NCBI GenBank assembly: GCA_001563905.1
Contig: LKMO01000005.1
Coordinates: forward strand, 1-41,532
Length of the DNA: 41,532 nt
Source: Nanohaloarchaea archaeon B1-Br10_U2g19
Lineage (GTDB): Archaea > Nanohalarchaeota > Nanosalinia > Nanosalinales > Nanosalinaceae
Direction of reading: 5' to 3'
Below, piece after piece: positions 9,318 to 16,879 of the stretch. The notes under the pieces were generated by a model. It was given only the letters and a program-made list of their open reading frames with translations, made no database searches and was not told the DNA's origin. The number at the start of each line of letters is the position of its first letter. Within the stretch, counting starts at the first letter, position 1. The position numbers and the translations under genes are program-made.

Positions 9318-11267
9318 TTAAGAGTTGTTTTTCAGAAGTGCGGAAGGGAAACGGGTTACGCATGTCTCATACTCTCCTCCTTCTCCTGCAGCGTTGAATC
9401 CGTACTTCTCTGAAAGCTTTATGAGGTCTTCAACCGACTCTTCATCAAGAATTTTATCTTCCCAGGCCTCATCTAGACCTCTGGCTGCAACAGAAGTTAT
9501 CTTGATCTCGAAACCTTCTCTTATAAGCCAGCGCATATAGTTTTGCTGATTTTCTTGCCACAGAGGCGAGAAAACTTTCAAACCTGTTTTTTCCGCTATT
9601 TTTTCAACTCTGTCTCTCTGGTAAGTTGAGGCTAGTGCACCTGCTACAACTCCTTCAACACCGTACTGTTGTTTAGCTTTGTTGAACGCTTTTTCTAGAT
9701 CTTCAAGCTCTTTCTCTTTCTCGCCTTCAGTTTTCTGAACTAGTAGAGGAATACCTAGTTTTTCTGACTGCTGCTCTAGCATATTCATTTCCTTTTTGGA
9801 GTCGAACATGTAGCTGTCTTTGTTTTCTGATCTTAGAGTTACTAGACACGAGATCTCGTTATTTCTTCTACTCATCCGGTAAAGTGCTGCGTTCGAGTCT
9901 TTCCCACCCGAGGTTAGTGCCGCAAGCTTCTTGTTAGGCTTGTCTCTTAAAGAGTTCAAATACTCTTGTTTATGGTTAAATCCTTTCTCACGCGACAACT
10001 TATCTATAGCTTTGTCGAAGTTACTTCCATACTGTGCAGCTGTTTTTTTACGCCAAACTACCTCTTCCGGCACACCTAATTTCTCGGCAGCCAGACGTAG
10101 AACGTATTTCCGGTAATCTTCTTTCACTTTGTATTCTTCCGGTATTGTGAGCGCATGTTCAATAAGCTCTTTATCTAGAAACGGTGTTCTCAGTTCGTAA
10201 CCGTTTCTGAAGGAGATTACATTATCTCTGTAGAGATCTCTGTGGAATATTGAGCGTAGACCAGACAGACATTCTTTGTTGAGGTAGCCTTGTTGTCTTG
10301 AGTAGCCTGCATAGAGCTGTTCGCTTCCTAAGCCACTCATAACCACTTTTTCATTACCTGTAAGAGCTATATGGAACGGAAGTGCTACACCGTTCTTAAC
10401 GACGGATGTTGATGAAATCCAGTCTGTGATCTTAGGTAGTTCTGTTTCAACATCGTTTAGAGATGCTTTGTTTACTTTTAGTTCTAAATCCATTTTTTCT
10501 GCTATCTTTTCAGCCCATTCAACGTCTCGTGGAGCGTTTACATTTCCATACTGTATTCCCGAGGTGTAACATGTGAATTCCTCTCCCAGCTCTTTCAGTG
10601 CTGCCGCTATAAGTGTTGAGTCGACTCCTCCCGAGAATAGAAGCGCTATTTTTTTGTCAGGCACTCTCTTTTCTACTGCTTCAAGAAATTTTTCTTTAAT
10701 TTTTTCTGCTGTCTCATCAAGCTCTTCTTTTTTTACGTTTATTTTGAAGAACTCTCTGTTCTCAAAAGATAGAGTGTCCTCTTCTAGATCGTACCTTAGT
10801 ATCTGTCTAGGATGTAGTTCTCTGGAGTCTAAACCTGCTTTTTCTAATGCTTGTTTCTCTGAAGCAAATGCGAATGGGTCTTCGGAGTACCAGATAGGGT
10901 TGACTCCTAGACAATCTCTTGCAAGAATAAGTTCTCCTTCTTTAAGATATGCAAATGCGTATATACCATCCAGTTCTTCTAGAATTTTGATTCCTTTATC
11001 TTCTAAAAGTTTGAAGAGTAGTTCTGCATCATTTTCGGCTTCTATATCATGTTTGTGGGAAAGTTCTTCCCAGTTGTATATCTCGCAGTTAGCAGCCAGT
11101 GTTCCTTCTCCACTGAGAGGCTGTTTGACCTCTCCTACAACCGAGTGTAGTACATGACCTACGCTGAAACTACCTAGTTTTATTCTGGAAGAGCTTCCTC
11201 GGTGTTCAAGTGACTCAGTAAGTTTCTCAATAATTTCCGGGTTTCTAGCTCCTGCTATACCACACAT
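9318..11267 (-). CDS. Class II glutamine amidotransferase/asparagine synthase-like protein fused to diphthine-ammonia ligase (Dph6) domain
   Basis: 649 aa; N-terminal MCGIAGA (Cys2 nucleophile), NCEIYNWEEL; middle PP-loop LLFSGGVDSTLIAAAL, SGLGSEQLYAGYSRQ, RKKTAAQYGSNF; C-terminal second PP-loop AALTSGGKDSNAALY and GEGGEYETCVTRFP typical of Dph6. Confidence 0.88.
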   Translation of the reverse strand: MCGIAGARNPEIIEKLTESLEHRGSSSRIKLGSFSVGHVLHSVVGEVKQPLSGEGTLAANCEIYNWEELSHKHDIEAENDAELLFKLLEDKGIKILEELDGIYAFAYLKEGELILARDCLGVNPIWYSEDPFAFASEKQALEKAGLDSRELHPRQILRYDLEEDTLSFENREFFKINVKKEELDETAEKIKEKFLEAVEKRVPDKKIALLFSGGVDSTLIAAALKELGEEFTCYTSGIQYGNVNAPRDVEWAEKIAEKMDLELKVNKASLNDVETELPKITDWISSTSVVKNGVALPFHIALTGNEKVVMSGLGSEQLYAGYSRQQGYLNKECLSGLRSIFHRDLYRDNVISFRNGYELRTPFLDKELIEHALTIPEEYKVKEDYRKYVLRLAAEKLGVPEEVVWRKKTAAQYGSNFDKAIDKLSREKGFNHKQEYLNSLRDKPNKKLAALTSGGKDSNAALYRMSRRNNEISCLVTLRSENKDSYMFDSKKEMNMLEQQSEKLGIPLLVQKTEGEKEKELEDLEKAFNKAKQQYGVEGVVAGALASTYQRDRVEKIAEKTGLKVFSPLWQENQQNYMRWLIREGFEIKITSVAARGLDEAWEDKILDEESVEDLIKLSEKYGFNAAGEGGEYETCVTRFPSALLKNNS

Positions 11268-11370
11268 TATACTGTTAGATTTGTTGGAAAGTTTTTTGTG
11301 TCTGAAACCTGGATTATCCGTGTTTTAGGTAGGCCTAATCCACAACTGTTAAACCGGTATATATGCAACC

Positions 11371-11589
11371 ATGGACATAGGTGACTCAAGAATGTTAGAT
11401 AGAATCAAAGAAGCTGTTGAAGAGTACGGAGAAATCATGATTAGAACCGACAACGGTACAGAAGCAGAGCTACATAAACACAACACCGAGTTCCTAGACG
11501 ACGACGTTATCAAAGTAGATGCTGACGACGAAGTTCACTGGGTAGACGGAAACAAGATTGAACACTTCTGGATCCATTACGACTTCTAA
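11371..11589 (+). CDS. Hypothetical small acidic protein
   Basis: 72-aa ORF with near-upstream TATA-like AACCGGTATATATG; biased codons. Confidence 0.65.
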   Translation: MDIGDSRMLDRIKEAVEEYGEIMIRTDNGTEAELHKHNTEFLDDDVIKVDADDEVHWVDGNKIEHFWIHYDF

Positions 11590-11620
11590 AACAAAAAACC
11601 AACTTCCTACCTTTCTTATC

Positions 11621-12442
11621 TTATTTTGTACTATAGTCGGCGCTGAAGTCGCTTAAACCTTTCTGACTGTTATCAACAGCTTCGTAAGAAGCAATTACAT
11701 CCTCCATATCAACATCAACGAACTCCAAGTCTCTCTCCTCCAAATATGAAAGAATCTTATCCGTCATCTTCGGAGCCACAAGAATACCTCTTATAACACC
11801 TTGAAACTCTTCCTCTATCTCTTCCACATATCTCTGGAGCTGTAGAACCGTATTGTAATCAGGATTACGTTTAACCTCGATAACAACATAGTTATCATCC
11901 TTGTCCATCGCAAAAACATCTATAAAACCGGCAGGAGTCTCTTTCTCTCTTTCAATAACCTTGAGCTCTTCCTCTATTATATCTGGCTCCTCCTCTATAG
12001 ACTCATGTATATCTACTTCATGACCTCTTATCTTGAGCTCGGACTTATCAACTAACTGAGAAACTGTTAGAAACTCTAAATCTTCAAATCTTATCTCTAC
12101 GCTCTCATCCGGATTAGTTCTTTCAGCTCTTAGAAACAGTCCTTCTTCCTCTGCCTCAACCCTCCAAGAGTCTACTTCAGGCTGCCAGTTCTTGGGCTGG
12201 TAGTTTTCAGGTCCGTGGACAAGTAGTGCAGAGTCCTGTTTCTTGAAGACTATTCTCTCTCCTCGGTCCAGTTTAGACTTTGCACGGCCTTGATAGTTTA
12301 CGGTACAGAGCCCGTTTATCTGAACGGTATACTCCCGTCTAAGATACTCTTTTAGGACCTCTGCAGCCTCCTCAAAATCCGGATTCTCAAGAAGTTTTTC
12401 CATTAATATAACCGATTGTTTCGGCCGAACATTTTTACACAT
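11621..12442 (-). CDS. nucS: Endonuclease NucS (EndoMS)
   Basis: VNYQGRAKSKLDRGERI, HGPENYQPKNWQP, AGFIDVFAMDKDDNYVVIEVKRN, LQLQRYVEEI; ORF track starts at TTG 12463, but ATG at 12442 gives the usual N-terminus; C-terminal QKGLSDFS PIP-like motif. Confidence 0.9.
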   Translation of the reverse strand: MCKNVRPKQSVILMEKLLENPDFEEAAEVLKEYLRREYTVQINGLCTVNYQGRAKSKLDRGERIVFKKQDSALLVHGPENYQPKNWQPEVDSWRVEAEEEGLFLRAERTNPDESVEIRFEDLEFLTVSQLVDKSELKIRGHEVDIHESIEEEPDIIEEELKVIEREKETPAGFIDVFAMDKDDNYVVIEVKRNPDYNTVLQLQRYVEEIEEEFQGVIRGILVAPKMTDKILSYLEERDLEFVDVDMEDVIASYEAVDNSQKGLSDFSADYSTK

Positions 12443-12484
12443 AACTAGAATACTTTTTAACAAGTAAATTTTAAACAGAAATAT

Positions 12485-13150
12485 ATGAGCTATAATGTCA
12501 AAAACCTTCCTAAAAGCGAACAGCCAAACGAAAAACTAAAGAAAAATGGCGTATCAAGCCTTACAGATGTCGAGCTTCTTTCACTAGTTTTAAGATCCGG
12601 AATTCCCGGAAAAAATGTTAAAGAACTATCCTCAGACATACTAACTACATACTCTCTATGCAATCTTTCAGAACGCTCTATGAGAGACTTGAAACAGTTT
12701 GAAGGAGTTTCAAATGCTAAAGCCGGACAGCTAAAAGCATTAGGAGAGCTAGGGCGTCGAATGAAAGTTGAGAAGAAGGAGAATATCTCGGCGCTTTCAG
12801 ACGTGAAGAAAAGAGTTCAAGATATGAAGTTTATGAGAACTGAGAAAATAAGAACACTCTTTCTTTCATCAGGCAACAAGCTTCTAAAAGAAGAGGAGTA
12901 TGAAGGAGAAGTTAGTTCCGCAAGCTTTAGTGCCAGAAAACTGTTCAGATCAGCTTTAAACGAGAAAGCTGCCGCATTAATAATTGTCCACAACCATCCT
13001 TCAGGCGATCCAAACCCTTCAGAAAGCGATATCGAGGTAACCGAAGAGCTGAAGCTTATAGGCGACAATCTAGGAGTCCAAGTTCTCGACCATATTATTG
13101 TTGGCGAGAGAATAATAAGTATGAGAGAGAAGAAACTTGTCAGGTTCTAA
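12485..13150 (+). CDS. radC: RadC family JAB/MPN protein
   Basis: 221 aa; N-terminal HhH (LTDVELLSLVLRSGIPGKNV), FEGVSNAKAGQLKALGELGRR, C-terminal ALIIVHNHPSGDPNPSESD metalloprotease-like motif. Confidence 0.92.
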   Translation: MSYNVKNLPKSEQPNEKLKKNGVSSLTDVELLSLVLRSGIPGKNVKELSSDILTTYSLCNLSERSMRDLKQFEGVSNAKAGQLKALGELGRRMKVEKKENISALSDVKKRVQDMKFMRTEKIRTLFLSSGNKLLKEEEYEGEVSSASFSARKLFRSALNEKAAALIIVHNHPSGDPNPSESDIEVTEELKLIGDNLGVQVLDHIIVGERIISMREKKLVRF

Positions 13151-13180
13151 AACCATGTTTTCAGACAGATTCGAGAGGCC

Positions 13181-13225
13181 TATTTAATATCTTTCGGTCA
13201 AATCACACCACCTATTTAAAATTTA
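13181..13225 (+). promoter_or_regulatory. Tandem TATA-like elements upstream of rpoH
   Basis: CCTATTTAATAT and CCTATTTAAAATTT, 45-105 nt before the rpoH ATG. Confidence 0.45.
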
Positions 13226-13285
13226 CTTGAACCTCTCTAACTATAGCTTTCTAAACCAATCTCGTACGAGAAGTGAAACACCACC

Positions 13286-13522
13286 ATGGCCATTGATATA
13301 ACAGACCACGAAGCCGTTCCCGACCATCGAAAACTTGACGAAGACGAAGTTGAAGAAGTTCTTGAGAAGTTCGAAATAGAGCAACACGATCTTCCTAAGA
13401 TTGAGAGAACCGACGCAGCCCTAAAACAGATGGATGTTGAAGTCGGAGACGTAATCGAGATTGTAAGAGACTCCCCTACAGCGGGAGAAACAACCTACTA
13501 CAGAACCGTTATCGAAAGGTGA
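13286..13522 (+). CDS. rpoH: DNA-directed RNA polymerase subunit H
   Basis: 78 aa; HEAVPDHRKLDEDEVEEVLEKFEIEQHDLPKI...DAALKQMDVEVGDVIEIVRDSPTAGETTYYRTV (RpoH/RPB5 C-terminal domain). Confidence 0.95.
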   Translation: MAIDITDHEAVPDHRKLDEDEVEEVLEKFEIEQHDLPKIERTDAALKQMDVEVGDVIEIVRDSPTAGETTYYRTVIER

Positions 13523-13528
13523 TTACCC

Positions 13529-14986
13529 ATTCAGAGAGAATTCCTAGACCAGCTGATTAACCGTAACCTTGTCAAACACCAGATAGACTCCTACAACCGT
13601 TTCGTAGATGAAAGAGTCAAAGCAATACTCAACGAAGTCGGAGAGATCAAACCAGAACTACCTGACGGAGAAGAACTTGTAATAAAAATAGTCGACGTAA
13701 ATATCGAAAGACCTCACATCAACGAGGCAGACGGATCCGTAAGAAAAATTACGCCGAAAGAAGCACGGATGCGTGACCTAACATATTCTTCAGAAATTAA
13801 AGTAACTATGACCCCGATCTTCGAAGGAATCCAACAAGAAAGCGAAGAAGTAACAATCGGAGAGATCCCAGTCATGATCGGAAGCGAACTATGCTGGACA
13901 CACGGAAAAGACAGAGAAGAACTAAGAGAGATGGGTGAAGATCCTGACGACCCACAAGGATACTTCCTAATCAACGGATCAGAGAAAACAATCGTCGCAA
14001 TGGAAGAAATGGCAAACAACAAGCCAATCTACCAGAATGACGACGAAGAACAGATCTGTAGAATCAACTCCGAACAGTCAGGCTACGTACAGAGACATAT
14101 TTTAAGAAGAGATGACGACATCGTCAAAATCTCATTCGCAAACGTAAAGAAAACACCTGCAGTAGCACTAGTAAGAGCGCTAGGCTACGAAACAGACAAA
14201 GAAATCGTAGAAAAAATCGGAGAAGAGTACGCATCCGACATCTACCTAAACATCTACGAAACCGGAGCCACAAACAAAGACGAAGCATACGAATTCATCG
14301 CAGGAAAAGCCGGAATCACAAACGATATACCAGAAAGAGTAGACAGCATCCTAGACGACTACCTACTACCACATCTAGGGCAGGAACCAGACGCAAGAGA
14401 AGCTAAAGCAGAGTTCCTAGCCAACATGATCAGAAACACAATCGCACTAGGAAAAGGAGATATCTCCGAAGACGATATGGACCACTACGCAAACAAAAGG
14501 CTCAACCTAGCAGGAGAACTCCTAGAAATGCAGTTCAGATCCGTATTCCTAGGGAAATGGGGTCTACTCGCCAGAATGAAATATAACTTCCGAAAATCCG
14601 CAAAAAGAGGACGACTACCAAGCCTACAGTCAACAATTGTTTCCGACACACTGACAAAACAGATTATGGGAGCTATGGCAACAGGAAACTGGGTAGGCGG
14701 AAGAACAGGTATCTGCCAAAGACTAAACAGAGGAAACCGTATCAAAACACTATCTCACCTCAGAAACGTTGTATCACCACTAAGCGCAGACAGACAGCAC
14801 TTCGAAGCAAGAGATCTACACCCAACACAGTGGGGACGAATCGATCCGATCAAAACACCGGAAGGAATGAACATCGGACTAAGAACACACCTAGCTATGA
14901 GTGCAAACGTTTCAACAGGAATGAGCGCAATGGAGAAAAACTCCTTGAAAGCTAAACTTGAAGAGATAGGGATCGACGCAAGGTGA
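13529..14986 (+). CDS. rpoB2: DNA-directed RNA polymerase subunit B''
   Basis: ORF track begins at internal ATG 13769, but conserved RpoB N-terminus is readable upstream in the same frame: (ATT)QREFLDQLINRNLVKHQIDSYNRFVDERVKAILNEVG...VNIERPHINEADGSVRKITPKEARMRDLTYSS; ATT at 13529 lies 7 nt after GGTG. Confidence 0.88.
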   Translation: MQREFLDQLINRNLVKHQIDSYNRFVDERVKAILNEVGEIKPELPDGEELVIKIVDVNIERPHINEADGSVRKITPKEARMRDLTYSSEIKVTMTPIFEGIQQESEEVTIGEIPVMIGSELCWTHGKDREELREMGEDPDDPQGYFLINGSEKTIVAMEEMANNKPIYQNDDEEQICRINSEQSGYVQRHILRRDDDIVKISFANVKKTPAVALVRALGYETDKEIVEKIGEEYASDIYLNIYETGATNKDEAYEFIAGKAGITNDIPERVDSILDDYLLPHLGQEPDAREAKAEFLANMIRNTIALGKGDISEDDMDHYANKRLNLAGELLEMQFRSVFLGKWGLLARMKYNFRKSAKRGRLPSLQSTIVSDTLTKQIMGAMATGNWVGGRTGICQRLNRGNRIKTLSHLRNVVSPLSADRQHFEARDLHPTQWGRIDPIKTPEGMNIGLRTHLAMSANVSTGMSAMEKNSLKAKLEEIGIDAR

Positions 14987-14994
14987 ATCACAAA

Positions 14995-15066
14995 ATGAAT
15001 ACTATGAACACAAAACTACTTGGAGCAGAAAAACCGGCAACAAGAACACTAGAAGGTGACTTCTAA
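14995..15066 (+). CDS. Possible 23-aa micro-ORF between rpoB'' and rpoB'
   Basis: ATG..TAA encoding MNTMNTKLLGAEKPATRTLEGDF, preceded by GGTG (9-nt spacing), stop codon directly abutting rpoB' GTG. Confidence 0.35.
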   Translation: MNTMNTKLLGAEKPATRTLEGDF

Positions 15067-16866
15067 GTGACAAGAGTATTTGTTGACGGAGAGATCGTAG
15101 ACCAAATCGAAGAACCAGGAGACATCCGCGAGTCACTTATTGAGAAACGACGGAACGGAGAACTCGACAAAGAAGTCTCAGTCTACTACGCCGAAGACAA
15201 AGACGAAATCAGGATCAACACAGACTCAGGAAGAGTTCAAAGACCTGTAATAATTGTCGAAGACAGCGAACCACAGCTAACAGAAGAACAGATGGAAGAA
15301 CTCCAAGAAGGTGAAATAACTCTTCAAGATCTAGAAGAAGAAGGTATAATCGAGTACATCGATGCAGAAGAGGAAGAAAACGCATACGTAGCGATGGATG
15401 AAGATGAAGTAACAGAAGAACACACCCACATGGAAGTCGACCCAGCAATCACACACGGACTATCCGCATCACTAGTAGTATTCCCGGAACACAACCGTGG
15501 AGACCGTGTAAACTTCGGAGCAAAGATGTCCGGACAAGGAATCGGGCTTCCAACACGAGAATACCATCAAAGATTCGATACTAACGCAAACGTACTAACC
15601 TATCCACAAAAACCAATAACAGAGACACAGACATACGACACACTGATTGGAGACCATCCAATCGGACAGAACATGGTTGTAGCACTAGCATCATTCGACG
15701 GCTACAACATGGAAGACGCAGTAATCATGAACAAAGCCTCAGTAGACAGAGGACTAGCACGGTCCGCCTACATGAGAACCTACAAAACAGAGGCACAAAG
15801 ATTCTGGGGAGGACAGAAAGACGAGATAGGCGTCCCAGACAAAGACGTAAGAGGATACAGAAGCGAAGAAGACTACGCAAAACTCGATGAAGACGGAATA
15901 ATCAACCCTGAAACCGTAGTCAACTCAGACGACGTACTAGTAGGTAAAACTTCTCCACCAAAATTCCTTGGATCAGGAGGCGGAGAAGAAGTACAGATGG
16001 GACTAGCAGACAGAAGAGAAACCAGTCTCACCGTAAGACACGGAGAACACGGAAAAATCGATCACGTCATGGTCTCAGAGACAGGAGAAGGAGACAAACT
16101 TCTCAAACTAAAACTAAGAAACTACAGAATACCGGAACTAGGAGACAAGTTCGCAACAAGACACGGACAGAAAGGTGTCGTAGGAATGATAGCAGAAGAA
16201 GAGAACATGCCTTTCACAAAACAAGGAATAACACCAGACATGATCCTATCCACACACGCAGTACCAAGCCGTATGACCGTGTCACAGCTAATTGAGATAA
16301 TCGGAGGAAAAGTCGGCGCACTAAGAGGAGAGAAAGTCGACGGAACAGCCTTCCACAGCGAAGACAAAGACGACCTCAGAGACCAGTTAGAAGAACTAGG
16401 TTTCGAGAGCAACGGAAAAGAAGTAATGTACGACGGAGTAACCGGAGAGAAGATGGAAGCAGAAATCCTTATCGGACCAGGCTACTACCTGAAACTCGAC
16501 CACCAGGTCGGAGACAAGATCCACGCAAGAGCAAGAGGACCAGTAACACTCCTAACAAAACAGCCAACCGAAGGACGTTCACAAGAAGGTGGACTAAGAC
16601 TCGGAGAGATGGAAAAAGACGTTTTCGTAGGACACGGATCCTCACTACTGCTTAAAGAAAGATTTGGAGCAGACTCAACAGAAATCCAGATATGTGAAGA
16701 CTGTGGAGAGATCGGAATCTACGACAGAGAAGAAAACAGAGAGTACTGTCCAAACTGTAACTCAGAAGACTTAGGAGACACAGAAGTACCACACGCATTC
16801 CTACTCCTAATGAACGAGTTAAAATCACTTATGATAGATACAGAACTTCACTTAGAGGAAGAGTGA
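15067..16866 (+). CDS. rpoB1: DNA-directed RNA polymerase subunit B'
   Basis: 599 aa; YNMEDAVIMNKASVDRGLARS, GDKFATRHGQKGVVGMI, ILSTHAVPSRMTVSQLIE, C-terminal CEDCGEIG...YCPNC; GTG start with GGTG 8 nt upstream. Confidence 0.95.
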   Translation: MTRVFVDGEIVDQIEEPGDIRESLIEKRRNGELDKEVSVYYAEDKDEIRINTDSGRVQRPVIIVEDSEPQLTEEQMEELQEGEITLQDLEEEGIIEYIDAEEEENAYVAMDEDEVTEEHTHMEVDPAITHGLSASLVVFPEHNRGDRVNFGAKMSGQGIGLPTREYHQRFDTNANVLTYPQKPITETQTYDTLIGDHPIGQNMVVALASFDGYNMEDAVIMNKASVDRGLARSAYMRTYKTEAQRFWGGQKDEIGVPDKDVRGYRSEEDYAKLDEDGIINPETVVNSDDVLVGKTSPPKFLGSGGGEEVQMGLADRRETSLTVRHGEHGKIDHVMVSETGEGDKLLKLKLRNYRIPELGDKFATRHGQKGVVGMIAEEENMPFTKQGITPDMILSTHAVPSRMTVSQLIEIIGGKVGALRGEKVDGTAFHSEDKDDLRDQLEELGFESNGKEVMYDGVTGEKMEAEILIGPGYYLKLDHQVGDKIHARARGPVTLLTKQPTEGRSQEGGLRLGEMEKDVFVGHGSSLLLKERFGADSTEIQICEDCGEIGIYDREENREYCPNCNSEDLGDTEVPHAFLLLMNELKSLMIDTELHLEEE

Positions 16867-16879
16867 GAGGGTGCCAAAA

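Noticed and set aside
10573-11157. 194-aa plus-strand ORF opposite the AsnB-Dph6 gene
   Set aside because: Ser-rich mirror of a well-supported minus-strand CDS; no family features.
13520-13522. TGA readthrough/selenocysteine joining rpoH and rpoB'' in the same frame
   Set aside because: rpoH ends at its usual C-terminus and rpoB'' has an SD-spaced candidate start; no SECIS-like element seen. Separate genes are simpler.
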